Assembly: GCA_001767855.1 (NCBI GenBank)
Contig: MEMF01000001.1
Coordinates: 42,249-106,248 of the forward strand
Reading direction: 5' to 3'
Source of the DNA: Alphaproteobacteria bacterium RIFCSPHIGHO2_01_FULL_41_14
Lineage (GTDB): Bacteria > Pseudomonadota > Alphaproteobacteria > UBA7879 > UBA5542
Length of the DNA: 64,000 bases
Positions 25,148 through 33,540 of the stretch are shown one piece after another. The notes beneath the pieces were generated by a model that ran no database searches, was not told the origin of the DNA, and saw only the letters and a program-made list of their open reading frames with translations. Position 1 is the first letter of the stretch. Every line of letters starts with the position of its first letter. Position numbers and translations under genes: made by a program.

Positions 25148-26543
25148 AAACGTTCTTTTCATTCTTGGGGCAGCGGCCTTTTTTTATGGGGGGCTCGGTT
25201 CTTATGCTCTCCTCAATAACAATGAGGGCCTCTATGCCCAAATTGCTTGGGAAATGCTAGAAAGTGGGAATTGGGTTATCCCTCATCTTAATGGCGTGCC
25301 GTATATTGAAAAGCCACCTCTTCTCTACTGGCTCGTTGCGGGTAGTTTTAAACTCTTTGGAAAAAACGAATGGGCCGCGCGGTTGGTTCCGGCCACCTTT
25401 GGATTTCTGACGTGTCTTGCCCTTTACGTTTTTGCGGGCTCTTTCCATAAAAGAAGATGGGGGCAGCTCTCTGCGTTCGTTTTAGCCACCTGCTGTGGGT
25501 TCATTGTGTTCTCACGGATGGTTTTCTTTGATGTGGTGCTCACCTTTTTCTTAACAGCCTCTGCTTTATGTTTTTACAAGTTTTATGACACAGAAGAAAA
25601 AAAATATGTGTACGGGTTGTCATGTTTTATGGCGGCGGCCGTTCTGACAAAGGGTCTTGTACCCCTTGCCCTCATGGGGTTGCTCATTTTGGTCTTTCTT
25701 GTGTTAGAGAAAAACCTTCTTTTTTTACGCGTTCTTTTGAATCCTGGAGCTTGCGGCGTTTTCTTTATGCTGGCTGTTCCTTGGCATGTGGCGGCGGCTC
25801 TTCAAGAAAAAGGGTTTCTTTGGTTTTATTTCGTGAACGAACAATGGATGCGATTTTTAGATAAGCGGGTGCCAAGGGATTACTATACGGGACCGTTTTA
25901 TTATTATTTTCCCCGCGTCTTGGGGTATATGGTGCCGTGGACTTTTTTGGCACCCTTCTTTGTAAGAAAAAAATCTTTGACAGAGTCGTCGTCTCTTCAA
26001 AGATTTTTAGGCTGTTGGTTTTTGACATTCTTTGTTTTCTTTTCTTTATCCAAAGCAAAAGCAAATTACTATATGGTGGTAGGCATGCCGCCGTTGGCCC
26101 TATGGTTGGGGATGCATTTATCTGGCTATCGGTGGCAAAAACGGATTACTGTTCTGGCGGCTATAAGTTCTGCGACTCTTATGGTTGCGGCCATCGTTTA
26201 TGTTAAAAATCACGAAGATCACTTTTCCACAAAGGGAAGCCTTTCCGTTGTGTCCAAAGAAACCCCTCTCTATCTTTACAAAAGATTCGAGGAACTCTCC
26301 ACCCTTCCTTTTTATGTGGGGAGGCCGATTCCTATTATTGAGAGTGAAAGTCACGACCTCTGGTATGGGAAGGGTACCTTAAAAAGGGAAGATTTATTTC
26401 TGTCCGATAAAGATCCCTTCCTAAAACAAAGAGTCGTGTACGTGATGAAAAAAGATCAGAACGAGTTCTTAGAAAAACAGGGGGACATCCCCCCAAAAAT
26501 CATCTATGATTTTCCAGGTTATTCTATTTTTTATCATCATTAG
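25140..26543 (+). CDS. Family 39 glycosyltransferase (ArnT/PMT-like)
   Basis: A 467-residue membrane glycosyltransferase with 10-12 hydrophobic segments. The first periplasmic loop has NNNEGLYAQIAWEMLESGNW and YIEKPPLLYWL, the GT39/GT-C pattern shared with ArnT (acidic residue near the start, then the EKPPL loop). Such enzymes transfer a sugar from an undecaprenyl-phosphate carrier to lipid A or protein in the periplasm. It differs from the ArnT at 31885-33537 in length and in having N-E-G rather than D-E-G. It overlaps the J-domain gene and is followed after 12 bases by an ampG-like gene. Confidence 0.82.
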   Translation: MLKNVLFILGAAAFFYGGLGSYALLNNNEGLYAQIAWEMLESGNWVIPHLNGVPYIEKPPLLYWLVAGSFKLFGKNEWAARLVPATFGFLTCLALYVFAGSFHKRRWGQLSAFVLATCCGFIVFSRMVFFDVVLTFFLTASALCFYKFYDTEEKKYVYGLSCFMAAAVLTKGLVPLALMGLLILVFLVLEKNLLFLRVLLNPGACGVFFMLAVPWHVAAALQEKGFLWFYFVNEQWMRFLDKRVPRDYYTGPFYYYFPRVLGYMVPWTFLAPFFVRKKSLTESSSLQRFLGCWFLTFFVFFSLSKAKANYYMVVGMPPLALWLGMHLSGYRWQKRITVLAAISSATLMVAAIVYVKNHEDHFSTKGSLSVVSKETPLYLYKRFEELSTLPFYVGRPIPIIESESHDLWYGKGTLKREDLFLSDKDPFLKQRVVYVMKKDQNEFLEKQGDIPPKIIYDFPGYSIFYHH

Positions 26544-26555
26544 GAGGTCTTTATT

Positions 26556-27818
26556 ATGGGGTATGTGATGAATATTTTGGATGGTTTCAGCATCTATTTT
26601 AAAAAGCGCCTTATCATCATTCTTTTATTTGGGTTTTCAAGCGGGCTTCCTCTATTGTTAATCATGTCCACTTTGTCCTTTTGGTTTGCCCAAGAGGGAG
26701 TCGATATCAGAACCATTGGCCTCTTTGCCTTAACAGGATCTCCCTATGTGTGGAAATTTTTGTGGGCGCCTCTCTTAGATCGGTTCCAAGTTCCCTTTTT
26801 AGGGAAGTGGCTTGGCCGTCGGCGGGGATGGCTTTTCCTGGTGCAACTTTGCTTGGCAGGATCCATCATCCTAATGGGCCAAAGTCAGCCTCAGGTAAAT
26901 CTTTCGTTCGCCGTTTTTTTTGCTGTCTGTGTTGCTTTCTTTTCTGCCACCCAAGACATTTTAATTGATGCTTATCGGATTGAATCTTTGGATCCGTCCG
27001 AATATGCCGCCGGAGGCGGTATGGAAGTCTTTGGCTATCGCCTGGGGATGATCATTGCGGGAGGATTTGCGCTCTTTTTATCCGATACGTACACCTGGTC
27101 AACCGTGTATTTAATGATGGGTTTTTTTATGGGGGTTGGGCTGCTGACCACTCTTTTCTGTAAAGAACCAGCGGCGTCGAAAAAAGTGGATTTAGAAAAA
27201 AAAAGCTTTAAATTGGTGATTCTTGATCCGTTCCTCAACTTTATTCAACGACCGGGTTGGGTGTGGGTTTTATTGTTCATTATTCTGTATCGATTTGGAG
27301 ATAACCTCATTGGGCAAATGTCCACCGTGTTTTATCAAAAGCTTGGGTTTACAGGTACCGAGATTGGGATGGTCACCAAAACCTTTGGGATTTGGATGGC
27401 GGTTATTGGGGGTCTCATGGGGGGCTCCATTGCCAAACGCATTGGAATTATGAAAACCCTGATGTTTGGAGGGATTCTCCATATTGCTTCAAATGGGTTC
27501 TTTATTTTACTGGCCATCCATGGACACTCCCTGCCGTTTTTATATGGCACCATTATTTCAGAAAATCTTTCTGGCGGTATCATGGCCGCTGCTTTTGTGG
27601 CCTATCTGTCTCGTCTCTGTAATCTTAACTTTACAGCGACTCAATATGCGCTATTCTCGGCTCTGATGGCGGTGGGGCGTGTCTTTGTGCAATGTAGTTC
27701 TGGATTCATAGCGGCTCAGTTTGATTGGATTTCTTTTTTCTTAATCGCCAGTGCCGCGGCCCTGCCAGGACTGTTTTTGCTGGGATACCTCATGAAAAGA
27801 TTCCCTATTGAAGAGTAG
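26556..27818 (+). CDS. ampG: AmpG-type muropeptide permease (MFS)
   Basis: A 420-residue major facilitator with about 12 transmembrane segments. The region FGFSSGLPLLLIMSTLSFW, the DRFQVPFLGKWLGRRRGW loop and SATQDILIDAYRIE are the hallmarks of AmpG, which imports GlcNAc-anhydroMurNAc peptides from the periplasm for peptidoglycan recycling. The presence of anmK at 44.8 kb supports recycling in this organism. A TAGGAGG ribosome binding site precedes the ATG at 26556. Its 3' end overlaps the convergent EamA gene by 14 bases. Confidence 0.85.
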   Translation: MGYVMNILDGFSIYFKKRLIIILLFGFSSGLPLLLIMSTLSFWFAQEGVDIRTIGLFALTGSPYVWKFLWAPLLDRFQVPFLGKWLGRRRGWLFLVQLCLAGSIILMGQSQPQVNLSFAVFFAVCVAFFSATQDILIDAYRIESLDPSEYAAGGGMEVFGYRLGMIIAGGFALFLSDTYTWSTVYLMMGFFMGVGLLTTLFCKEPAASKKVDLEKKSFKLVILDPFLNFIQRPGWVWVLLFIILYRFGDNLIGQMSTVFYQKLGFTGTEIGMVTKTFGIWMAVIGGLMGGSIAKRIGIMKTLMFGGILHIASNGFFILLAIHGHSLPFLYGTIISENLSGGIMAAAFVAYLSRLCNLNFTATQYALFSALMAVGRVFVQCSSGFIAAQFDWISFFLIASAAALPGLFLLGYLMKRFPIEE

Positions 27819-28710
27819 GCGGAGGGGCGGCTCGGCTTTCCCGGTAAATAATATAAACCCCTGAGACAATGACGATGGGGGCGCCCACCAATAAGTGAAT
27901 CCGGAAGCTTTCATCCCACCGGAAATAGCCAAGGATAGCGGCCCAAACCATGAGGGTATACAGAAGGGGCGCGACGACAGCTGCTGGGGCCATGCTATAG
28001 GCAGAGACCATAAAGACTTGGCCAATGGCGCTGAGGACACCTAAGACAATTAAAAGAACAAAACTGCTGAGGCTGATGGGGTTCCAAAAGAAAGGAACGA
28101 GAGCGCCTGCCACCACAGTTAAAACCAGGGTGTGGTAAAACGTGGTTGTAATGGGGTGCTCTGTGGAAGAGAGTTTCCGAGCCATAATGGCAATCACCGC
28201 TTCCAAAAAGGCAGATAAAATACCCGCACTCACTCCTGCAAAAGTGACATGACCAGAGGGATTAGCCATAATGGAGACCCCGGCAAATCCGATGAAGATC
28301 GCCACCCATATCTTGAGTTCTACGTGTTCTTTAAGAAGGGGGTAAGCAAGAGCGGTGATGAAAAGGGGGGAGGCAAAAACAAGGGCCGTTCCGTCCGTTA
28401 AGGGCAGGACATCAAAGGAATAGTACATGGCGCAGAGACTCACAAATCCAATGAGACCCCGGCTGAGTTGTTGGGGTAGTTTGTGTGTTTTGATGAGAGA
28501 GAATTTTTTAGCAACGAACATATAGACCACTAAGGTTGCAAGGGCCCAGAGAGACCGAAAAAATATAATCTGGGTAACGGTACAGTCCTGCGCCGTCTCT
28601 TTCACAAGACCATTGCCAATGCCGAACAGAAACATGGCGAGCGTCATATAAAGCGCCCCCACCAAAACTTTTGATTTTTGGGGCACTGCTGTCATCGTAT
28701 CGGGAGTCAT
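27805..28710 (-). CDS. EamA/DMT family permease, last gene of the arn run
   Basis: A 301-residue drug/metabolite transporter superfamily protein with two EamA repeats and about ten transmembrane segments (opening SKVLVGALYMTLAMFLFGIGN, second half from about 160). It begins one base after the arnA-type dehydrogenase, so it belongs to the arn operon by position. In E. coli the lipid carrier flippase ArnE-ArnF consists of two small proteins of the same superfamily; this full-length permease could do that job (inference). Rickettsial S-adenosylmethionine importers are also EamA proteins, so an import role remains possible. Confidence 0.85.
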   Translation of the reverse strand: MTPDTMTAVPQKSKVLVGALYMTLAMFLFGIGNGLVKETAQDCTVTQIIFFRSLWALATLVVYMFVAKKFSLIKTHKLPQQLSRGLIGFVSLCAMYYSFDVLPLTDGTALVFASPLFITALAYPLLKEHVELKIWVAIFIGFAGVSIMANPSGHVTFAGVSAGILSAFLEAVIAIMARKLSSTEHPITTTFYHTLVLTVVAGALVPFFWNPISLSSFVLLIVLGVLSAIGQVFMVSAYSMAPAAVVAPLLYTLMVWAAILGYFRWDESFRIHLLVGAPIVIVSGVYIIYRESRAAPPPTLQ

Positions 28711-28711
28711 T

Positions 28712-29752
28712 TTATACCTTTATGGTTCCTGGATTTTGAATAAAGTGATAATCCATCGTTTTATGTAAAATTTCTGTAAAAGTCACTTGAGGAGTCCATC
28801 CTAGGTGAGTTTGTATGTTCTTGATAGAGGGAACTCGAGCTTGGACATCTTCGTACGAGCTCCCGAAATGATGTTGGGAATCCACTACTTCAATTTTGGT
28901 TTGCTCTGCATGTTTTTTGTATTGAGGATAGGTTTTCATGACTGACACAACTTCGTGTGCCACTTCAGACATGGAGAGATTGTTTTGGGGGTTCCCCACA
29001 TTAAAGATGCGGTTACTGGCAGCGCCGTTTTTGTTTTCAATCATGCGCATAAGGGCATCCACCCCTTCTTCCACATATGTAAAGCACCGTCTTTGGCTGC
29101 CGCCATCCATCAATTTGATGGGACGGCCATAAAGGATATTGCTGATGAACTGAATGACAGCCCGGGAGTTTCCTTCTTTTTCTGAAAAAACATCGTCCAT
29201 TTTAGGGCCAAGCCAGTTAAAAGGACGGAACAGAGTATAATCCAAATTTTCATGAATGCCATAGGCATAAATGACGCGGTCTAGAAGTTGTTTTGAACAC
29301 GAATAAATCCAGCGCTGTTTGTGGATAGGACCCAGCACCAGATTCGTGGTTTCCTCATCAAACTCTTTGTCGTGAGACATCCCATAGACTTCTGAGGTGG
29401 ACGGGAAAATGATCCTTTTTTTATGCTTGACGCACAGCTTTATAACGTCGAGGTTGGCTTCAAAATCCAAGTGGAAAACACGAAGCGGATCTTTCACATA
29501 GAGGGCGGGGTTTGCAATGGCCACCAGAGGCAGGACCACATCACACTTTTGGATATGATCATTGATCCAGTCCATATGAGAGAACATATCCCCTTTGAAA
29601 AAATGAAACCGAGGGTGATTCAGAGATTCGGATAACTTATGATCATCCCTATCCAACCCATATACCTCCCAAGAGGTGCGGGACAAAATATTTTGGGTGA
29701 GACAGTTTCCAATAAAACCATTGGCCCCCAGAATTAAAATTTTCAACGTCAT
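28712..29752 (-). CDS. arnA: UDP-glucuronate dehydrogenase/decarboxylase (ArnA C-terminal domain, stand-alone)
   Basis: A 346-residue short-chain dehydrogenase that oxidises and decarboxylates UDP-glucuronate to UDP-4-keto-pentose. The nucleotide loop is GANGFIG at 9-15. The catalytic set lines up with E. coli ArnA at a constant offset of 313: Ser120 and Glu121 in PSTSEVYGM (433/434), Tyr150 and Lys154 in YSCSK (463/467), and Arg306 in ARVPSIKN (619). The N-terminal formyltransferase domain of ArnA is absent, so this is the dehydrogenase half only. It overlaps arnC by four bases (ATGA) and is followed one base later by the EamA gene. Confidence 0.92.
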   Translation of the reverse strand: MTLKILILGANGFIGNCLTQNILSRTSWEVYGLDRDDHKLSESLNHPRFHFFKGDMFSHMDWINDHIQKCDVVLPLVAIANPALYVKDPLRVFHLDFEANLDVIKLCVKHKKRIIFPSTSEVYGMSHDKEFDEETTNLVLGPIHKQRWIYSCSKQLLDRVIYAYGIHENLDYTLFRPFNWLGPKMDDVFSEKEGNSRAVIQFISNILYGRPIKLMDGGSQRRCFTYVEEGVDALMRMIENKNGAASNRIFNVGNPQNNLSMSEVAHEVVSVMKTYPQYKKHAEQTKIEVVDSQHHFGSSYEDVQARVPSIKNIQTHLGWTPQVTFTEILHKTMDYHFIQNPGTIKV

Positions 29753-30705
29753 TTTGTTTTGTCTTTCTCTAAAGATTTATCTTGGAGGATGGCACGGATG
29801 CTATACCGACGTCGACACAAAGCCTGGTAAATCCGCCCAATATATTCGCCTACAATGCCAATACCCATGATGGCCACACTAATGAGGAAGATCACAATGG
29901 CAATCAGCGTGAAAACACCTTCTGCTTCCGGGCCATAGATCACGCGACGAGCGACCATATAGATCACCAGTAAAAAGCTGAGCCCTGACACAATCATACC
30001 AAAAAAAGTAAAGAATTGGATGGGTACCATGGAAAAATTAGTGGCCAGATCAATGGCCACACGGATGAGTTCATAGATCCCATATTTGGAATCTCCTTGA
30101 GTACGGGCATCATGTTTCAGCCCAATTTCACAGGGGTTTTGGGCGAGTTTCCAGGCAAGCACCGGAATAAAGGTGGAAGATTCTGTTCCGCTGACGATTT
30201 GATCAACGATGGGACGTGCATAAGCGCGAAACATGCATCCCTGATCTTTCATATGCGTGCCGGTTAGAACGTAACGCACCTTGTTTGCAAAGCGCGATCC
30301 CCAGTGACGCCAAGCCTGATCTTTTCTTTTGAGACGATAGCTTCCCACCACATCGTGGCCCTCTTCAAATTTTTCTAAAAGCTTTGGAATTTCTTCGGGG
30401 GGATTTTGGAGGTCTGCATCCAGGTTAATAATCACTTGACCCCGGACTTCCTCAAAGGCTGCCATGATCGCCATGTGCTGACCATAATTACCTCCGAAGT
30501 CGATGATCCTCACCTGCTTGGGATATTTTTGCTGAAGCTCTTTTAAGATTTTGATGGAGGTATCTTTGCTGCCGTCATTGGTATAAATAACCTCAAAGGA
30601 CTTGCCAGTTTTTTCTAAGACGGGCATGAGTCGTGCTGATAACGTGTGGAGGCTTTCTTCCTCGTTATAGACAGGAATGACGATTGATAAGTAAACACCC
30701 TTCAT
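29749..30705 (-). CDS. arnC: Undecaprenyl-phosphate 4-deoxy-4-formamido-L-arabinose transferase type glycosyltransferase
   Basis: A 318-residue family 2 glycosyltransferase: LSIVIPVYNEEESLHTL at the start, the acidic motif NLDADLQNPPEEIP, GSYRLKRKDQAWRHWGSRF, and two C-terminal transmembrane helices (about 235-255 and 270-292). This layout and neighbourhood match ArnC, which puts Ara4FN on undecaprenyl phosphate at the inner membrane. DPM1/GtrB-type transferases share the fold, but MKDQGCMFRAY and the arn neighbours favour ArnC. Seven bases separate it from arnB. Confidence 0.9.
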   Translation of the reverse strand: MKGVYLSIVIPVYNEEESLHTLSARLMPVLEKTGKSFEVIYTNDGSKDTSIKILKELQQKYPKQVRIIDFGGNYGQHMAIMAAFEEVRGQVIINLDADLQNPPEEIPKLLEKFEEGHDVVGSYRLKRKDQAWRHWGSRFANKVRYVLTGTHMKDQGCMFRAYARPIVDQIVSGTESSTFIPVLAWKLAQNPCEIGLKHDARTQGDSKYGIYELIRVAIDLATNFSMVPIQFFTFFGMIVSGLSFLLVIYMVARRVIYGPEAEGVFTLIAIVIFLISVAIMGIGIVGEYIGRIYQALCRRRYSIRAILQDKSLEKDKTK

Positions 30706-30712
30706 TTGATCT

Positions 30713-31888
30713 TTAGTCCTTTTTAAATATTTTACGCATAGCTCTAATCACGCGATCTTGCTCGGCGTCCGTCATCTGGGGGAATAGGGGCAAGCTTAAC
30801 ACATGATCCGCAATATATTCTGCTTTCGGAAAATCGCCTGCTTTGAATCCAAAAGTGTTTTGATAAAAAGAGAATAAATGAGGGGCTTGCCAGTGAAGGC
30901 CGGCCCCAATATTTTCGTCCTTTAGCTTATCGATCACTTCGTTGCGAGAGAGAGAGGTTTTTTTCGAATTGAGGGTGGGGGCAAAAAGATCCCAAGAATG
31001 ATGATGGTCATAGGCAGGCGCTTCGGGTAAAAACAACTCGTCCCAGTCTTGGAAAGCTTGGCGATACTTTTGAACCCGCACGGTTCGGAGGTCTGTAAAC
31101 GTATCTAAGAGGGGAAGTTGGTGAATTCCTAAAGCCGCCTGTAAATCCATCATGTTGTATTTAAACCCAGGGGCAATGACATCATATAATTGGCTGCCTT
31201 CTTTTGAAAAACGGTTCCAAGAGTCGCGATCAATCCCGTGGAATTTAAGGACATTGACAGAGCGGATCAACTCTTTATCTTGAGAAGAGACACAACCACC
31301 TTCCCCCGTTGTAATATTTTTATTGGGATGGAAGCTAAAGACCTGCGTATCCCCAAAGCTGCCAATTTTTTTGCCTTTATATTCTGCTCCAATAGCATGG
31401 GCGGCATCTTCAATAACACGAAGGTTATATCGATGGGCGAGCGCATAGAGAGGGTCTAAATCAACGGGGGCGCCAGCAAAGTGGACAGGGACAATGGCCT
31501 TGGTCCGCTCTGTGATCGCAGCCTCTAAGTGAGACACATCCATATTGTACGTGTCGCGTTCCACATCCACCAAGACAGGCGTGCCACCGGCAAGCACAAT
31601 AGTGTTTAAGGTCGCAATGAAGGTGAACGACGTTGTAATGACCTCATCGCCCGGTTTTAATCCTAAGTGTAATAAGGAGAGATGAAGGCCGGCCGTGCCA
31701 GAAGAGAGAAGAGAGATGTTAGGGCACTCTAAATACTGTTGCAGGAGTGACTCAAACCTTTTAACTTTAGGTCCTGTGGTGATCCAACCTGAGCGTAAAG
31801 AATCCATAACTTCATTTAAAGTTTCTTCTGATAAACAAGGCTTGGCAAAGGGTAAAAATAATTCTTTAGTCATAAAACCACACTTCAT
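30713..31888 (-). CDS. arnB: UDP-4-amino-4-deoxy-L-arabinose--oxoglutarate aminotransferase
   Basis: A 391-residue PLP enzyme of the DegT/DnrJ/EryC1 family. The start region LPFAKPCLSEETLNEV and SGWITTGPKVKRFE, the SSGTAGLHL loop, HFAGAPVDLDPLYA, EDAAHAIGAEYKG, and the PLP lysine Lys190 in FSFHPNKN follow E. coli ArnB closely. It transaminates UDP-4-keto-arabinose. The start at ATG 31888 overlaps the arnT stop (ATGA); an internal ATG at 31873 would give the usual N-terminus and is possible. Confidence 0.92.
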   Translation of the reverse strand: MKCGFMTKELFLPFAKPCLSEETLNEVMDSLRSGWITTGPKVKRFESLLQQYLECPNISLLSSGTAGLHLSLLHLGLKPGDEVITTSFTFIATLNTIVLAGGTPVLVDVERDTYNMDVSHLEAAITERTKAIVPVHFAGAPVDLDPLYALAHRYNLRVIEDAAHAIGAEYKGKKIGSFGDTQVFSFHPNKNITTGEGGCVSSQDKELIRSVNVLKFHGIDRDSWNRFSKEGSQLYDVIAPGFKYNMMDLQAALGIHQLPLLDTFTDLRTVRVQKYRQAFQDWDELFLPEAPAYDHHHSWDLFAPTLNSKKTSLSRNEVIDKLKDENIGAGLHWQAPHLFSFYQNTFGFKAGDFPKAEYIADHVLSLPLFPQMTDAEQDRVIRAMRKIFKKD

Positions 31889-33537
31889 TTTTTACACAAT
31901 AAAACAAATTCATCTTGTTGGAAAACAACTTTAAAATGAGAACGACTGGGAAAAGGAATTTCAGGGACAGCATTCTCTTTAGCAATAACACAGAGAGAGG
32001 AAAGAGTTGACCCTAAGGCTTTAAAATCTTTGGGGGCTAAAAAGATGGAATTTTGAGGATCAAGAGATTTGCCAAAGTCGAGTTCGCCACTCCAATTCAA
32101 AATTTTTACAGTTTTCCCTAGATAAAAAGGGAGGTCTTGGGCATACATCCCATAAAAGACCACTTCAGTGCTGGCGGGAAGGTTGGTCTTGATATGGGTT
32201 GCAAAAGGTTTCATAGACGTTTTTTGTATAAGGGGGGCGGCAGCATTCAAAGTAAAAAGGAATCCAATATGAAATCCAAGAAGACCCCACAGTTTCCATC
32301 TCGTTTTTTTTAATAAACTAAGCAGTAAAAAAGAAAGGCTGCTGCCCATCAAATAAAATTGTACAAAGGGAATATAGGAGGAGAGATTCGAGCATAAGTC
32401 TGGATCCGCATATTTTTCTACTCCCCAGGGTATTCCGATCGTCAAAAGAAGAGAGATCATGAAATAGATAATAGCTTCTATTTTGGTGGATTGTTCTCCT
32501 TCTGTCACATACGCCAGAAAGCGACCGACGATCACAGCTAGCGGCGGAAAAATAGGGAGTATATAGGGAATGAGTTTAGAAGAAGAAAAAGAAAAAAATA
32601 AGAAAATAAACCCAGCCCATAGAAGCAAAAAAGCCTCTAAATCATAAATTTTCCAATCTTTGAATTTGAAGGGAATAAAATTTTTAAGAGCACGCGGTAA
32701 AAAAACAATCCAGGGAAAAAATCCCAATACAAAAACAGGCATAAAGAACCAAAAAGGTTGCATGCGTCGATGAATGGTGGTGAGGTATCTCTCAAAATGT
32801 TCTCGAATAAAATAGAAATCAAAAAATTGTGGATTGTCTAAAGACACCAGAATATGCCAGGGAAGAACAAGGATCAAAAAAACGAAAAGATTGGTGGGCA
32901 GATAAAGAGGGCGCACGTCTTTCCACTTGTTCAAAGTGATAACCCATAGTCCAATGATACCGATGGGTAACACCAGCCCGATTAATCCTTTGGTGAGAAC
33001 CGCGCCTGCAAAAAAAGTGCTGGCGAGCGCAAACTTTAGGCGTCGTTCTTTTCCGGCGGGCAATTTGACGCCAAGGATAAAAGAAAACAAACCAAGGGAG
33101 AGCAACACCGTTAATACAAGATCTAATAAAATAAGGCGAGCTAAAGAAAAATATAGGACAGTGGTGGCGAGTACAATGGCACTAAAATACCCTGCCTGAC
33201 GGCTATAAATCCGACTAGCATACGCGTACACCCCGAGGCATCCCAAAAGGGCAAACAAAGCGATGGGGAGGCGTAAGAAAAACTCGGAAGTCAGTCCTAA
33301 TTTAAGAGGAACAGCTTCAAGCCAATACACAAGAGGAGGCTTTTCGAAATATTTAAGACCGTTCAGATGGGGCGTTATGTAGCTGCCTGACGCCACCATT
33401 TCGCGGGGGATTTCTACGTATCTCCCTTCGTCAGGTGCAGCGAAAGGCCGCGACCCAAGGCAGGTGAAAAACAAAGCACTTAAAAAAACAATCAGCAGGC
33501 TATAGTCTACCCATCCGCTATTTTTTTTATCGATCAC
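31885..33537 (-). CDS. arnT: Lipid A 4-amino-4-deoxy-L-arabinose transferase ArnT
   Basis: A 550-residue GT-C membrane transferase with about 12-13 hydrophobic segments and a C-terminal periplasmic domain. The first loop has FAAPDEGRYVEIPREMVASG and YFEKPPLVYWLEA, the ArnT pattern with its catalytic Asp-Glu and the Glu-Lys-Pro-Pro loop. In known bacteria it transfers L-Ara4N from the lipid carrier to lipid A phosphates and so reduces binding of cationic antimicrobial peptides. It starts three bases after lysS and overlaps arnB by four. Confidence 0.92.
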   Translation of the reverse strand: MIDKKNSGWVDYSLLIVFLSALFFTCLGSRPFAAPDEGRYVEIPREMVASGSYITPHLNGLKYFEKPPLVYWLEAVPLKLGLTSEFFLRLPIALFALLGCLGVYAYASRIYSRQAGYFSAIVLATTVLYFSLARLILLDLVLTVLLSLGLFSFILGVKLPAGKERRLKFALASTFFAGAVLTKGLIGLVLPIGIIGLWVITLNKWKDVRPLYLPTNLFVFLILVLPWHILVSLDNPQFFDFYFIREHFERYLTTIHRRMQPFWFFMPVFVLGFFPWIVFLPRALKNFIPFKFKDWKIYDLEAFLLLWAGFIFLFFSFSSSKLIPYILPIFPPLAVIVGRFLAYVTEGEQSTKIEAIIYFMISLLLTIGIPWGVEKYADPDLCSNLSSYIPFVQFYLMGSSLSFLLLSLLKKTRWKLWGLLGFHIGFLFTLNAAAPLIQKTSMKPFATHIKTNLPASTEVVFYGMYAQDLPFYLGKTVKILNWSGELDFGKSLDPQNSIFLAPKDFKALGSTLSSLCVIAKENAVPEIPFPSRSHFKVVFQQDEFVLLCKK

Positions 33538-33540
33538 TTT

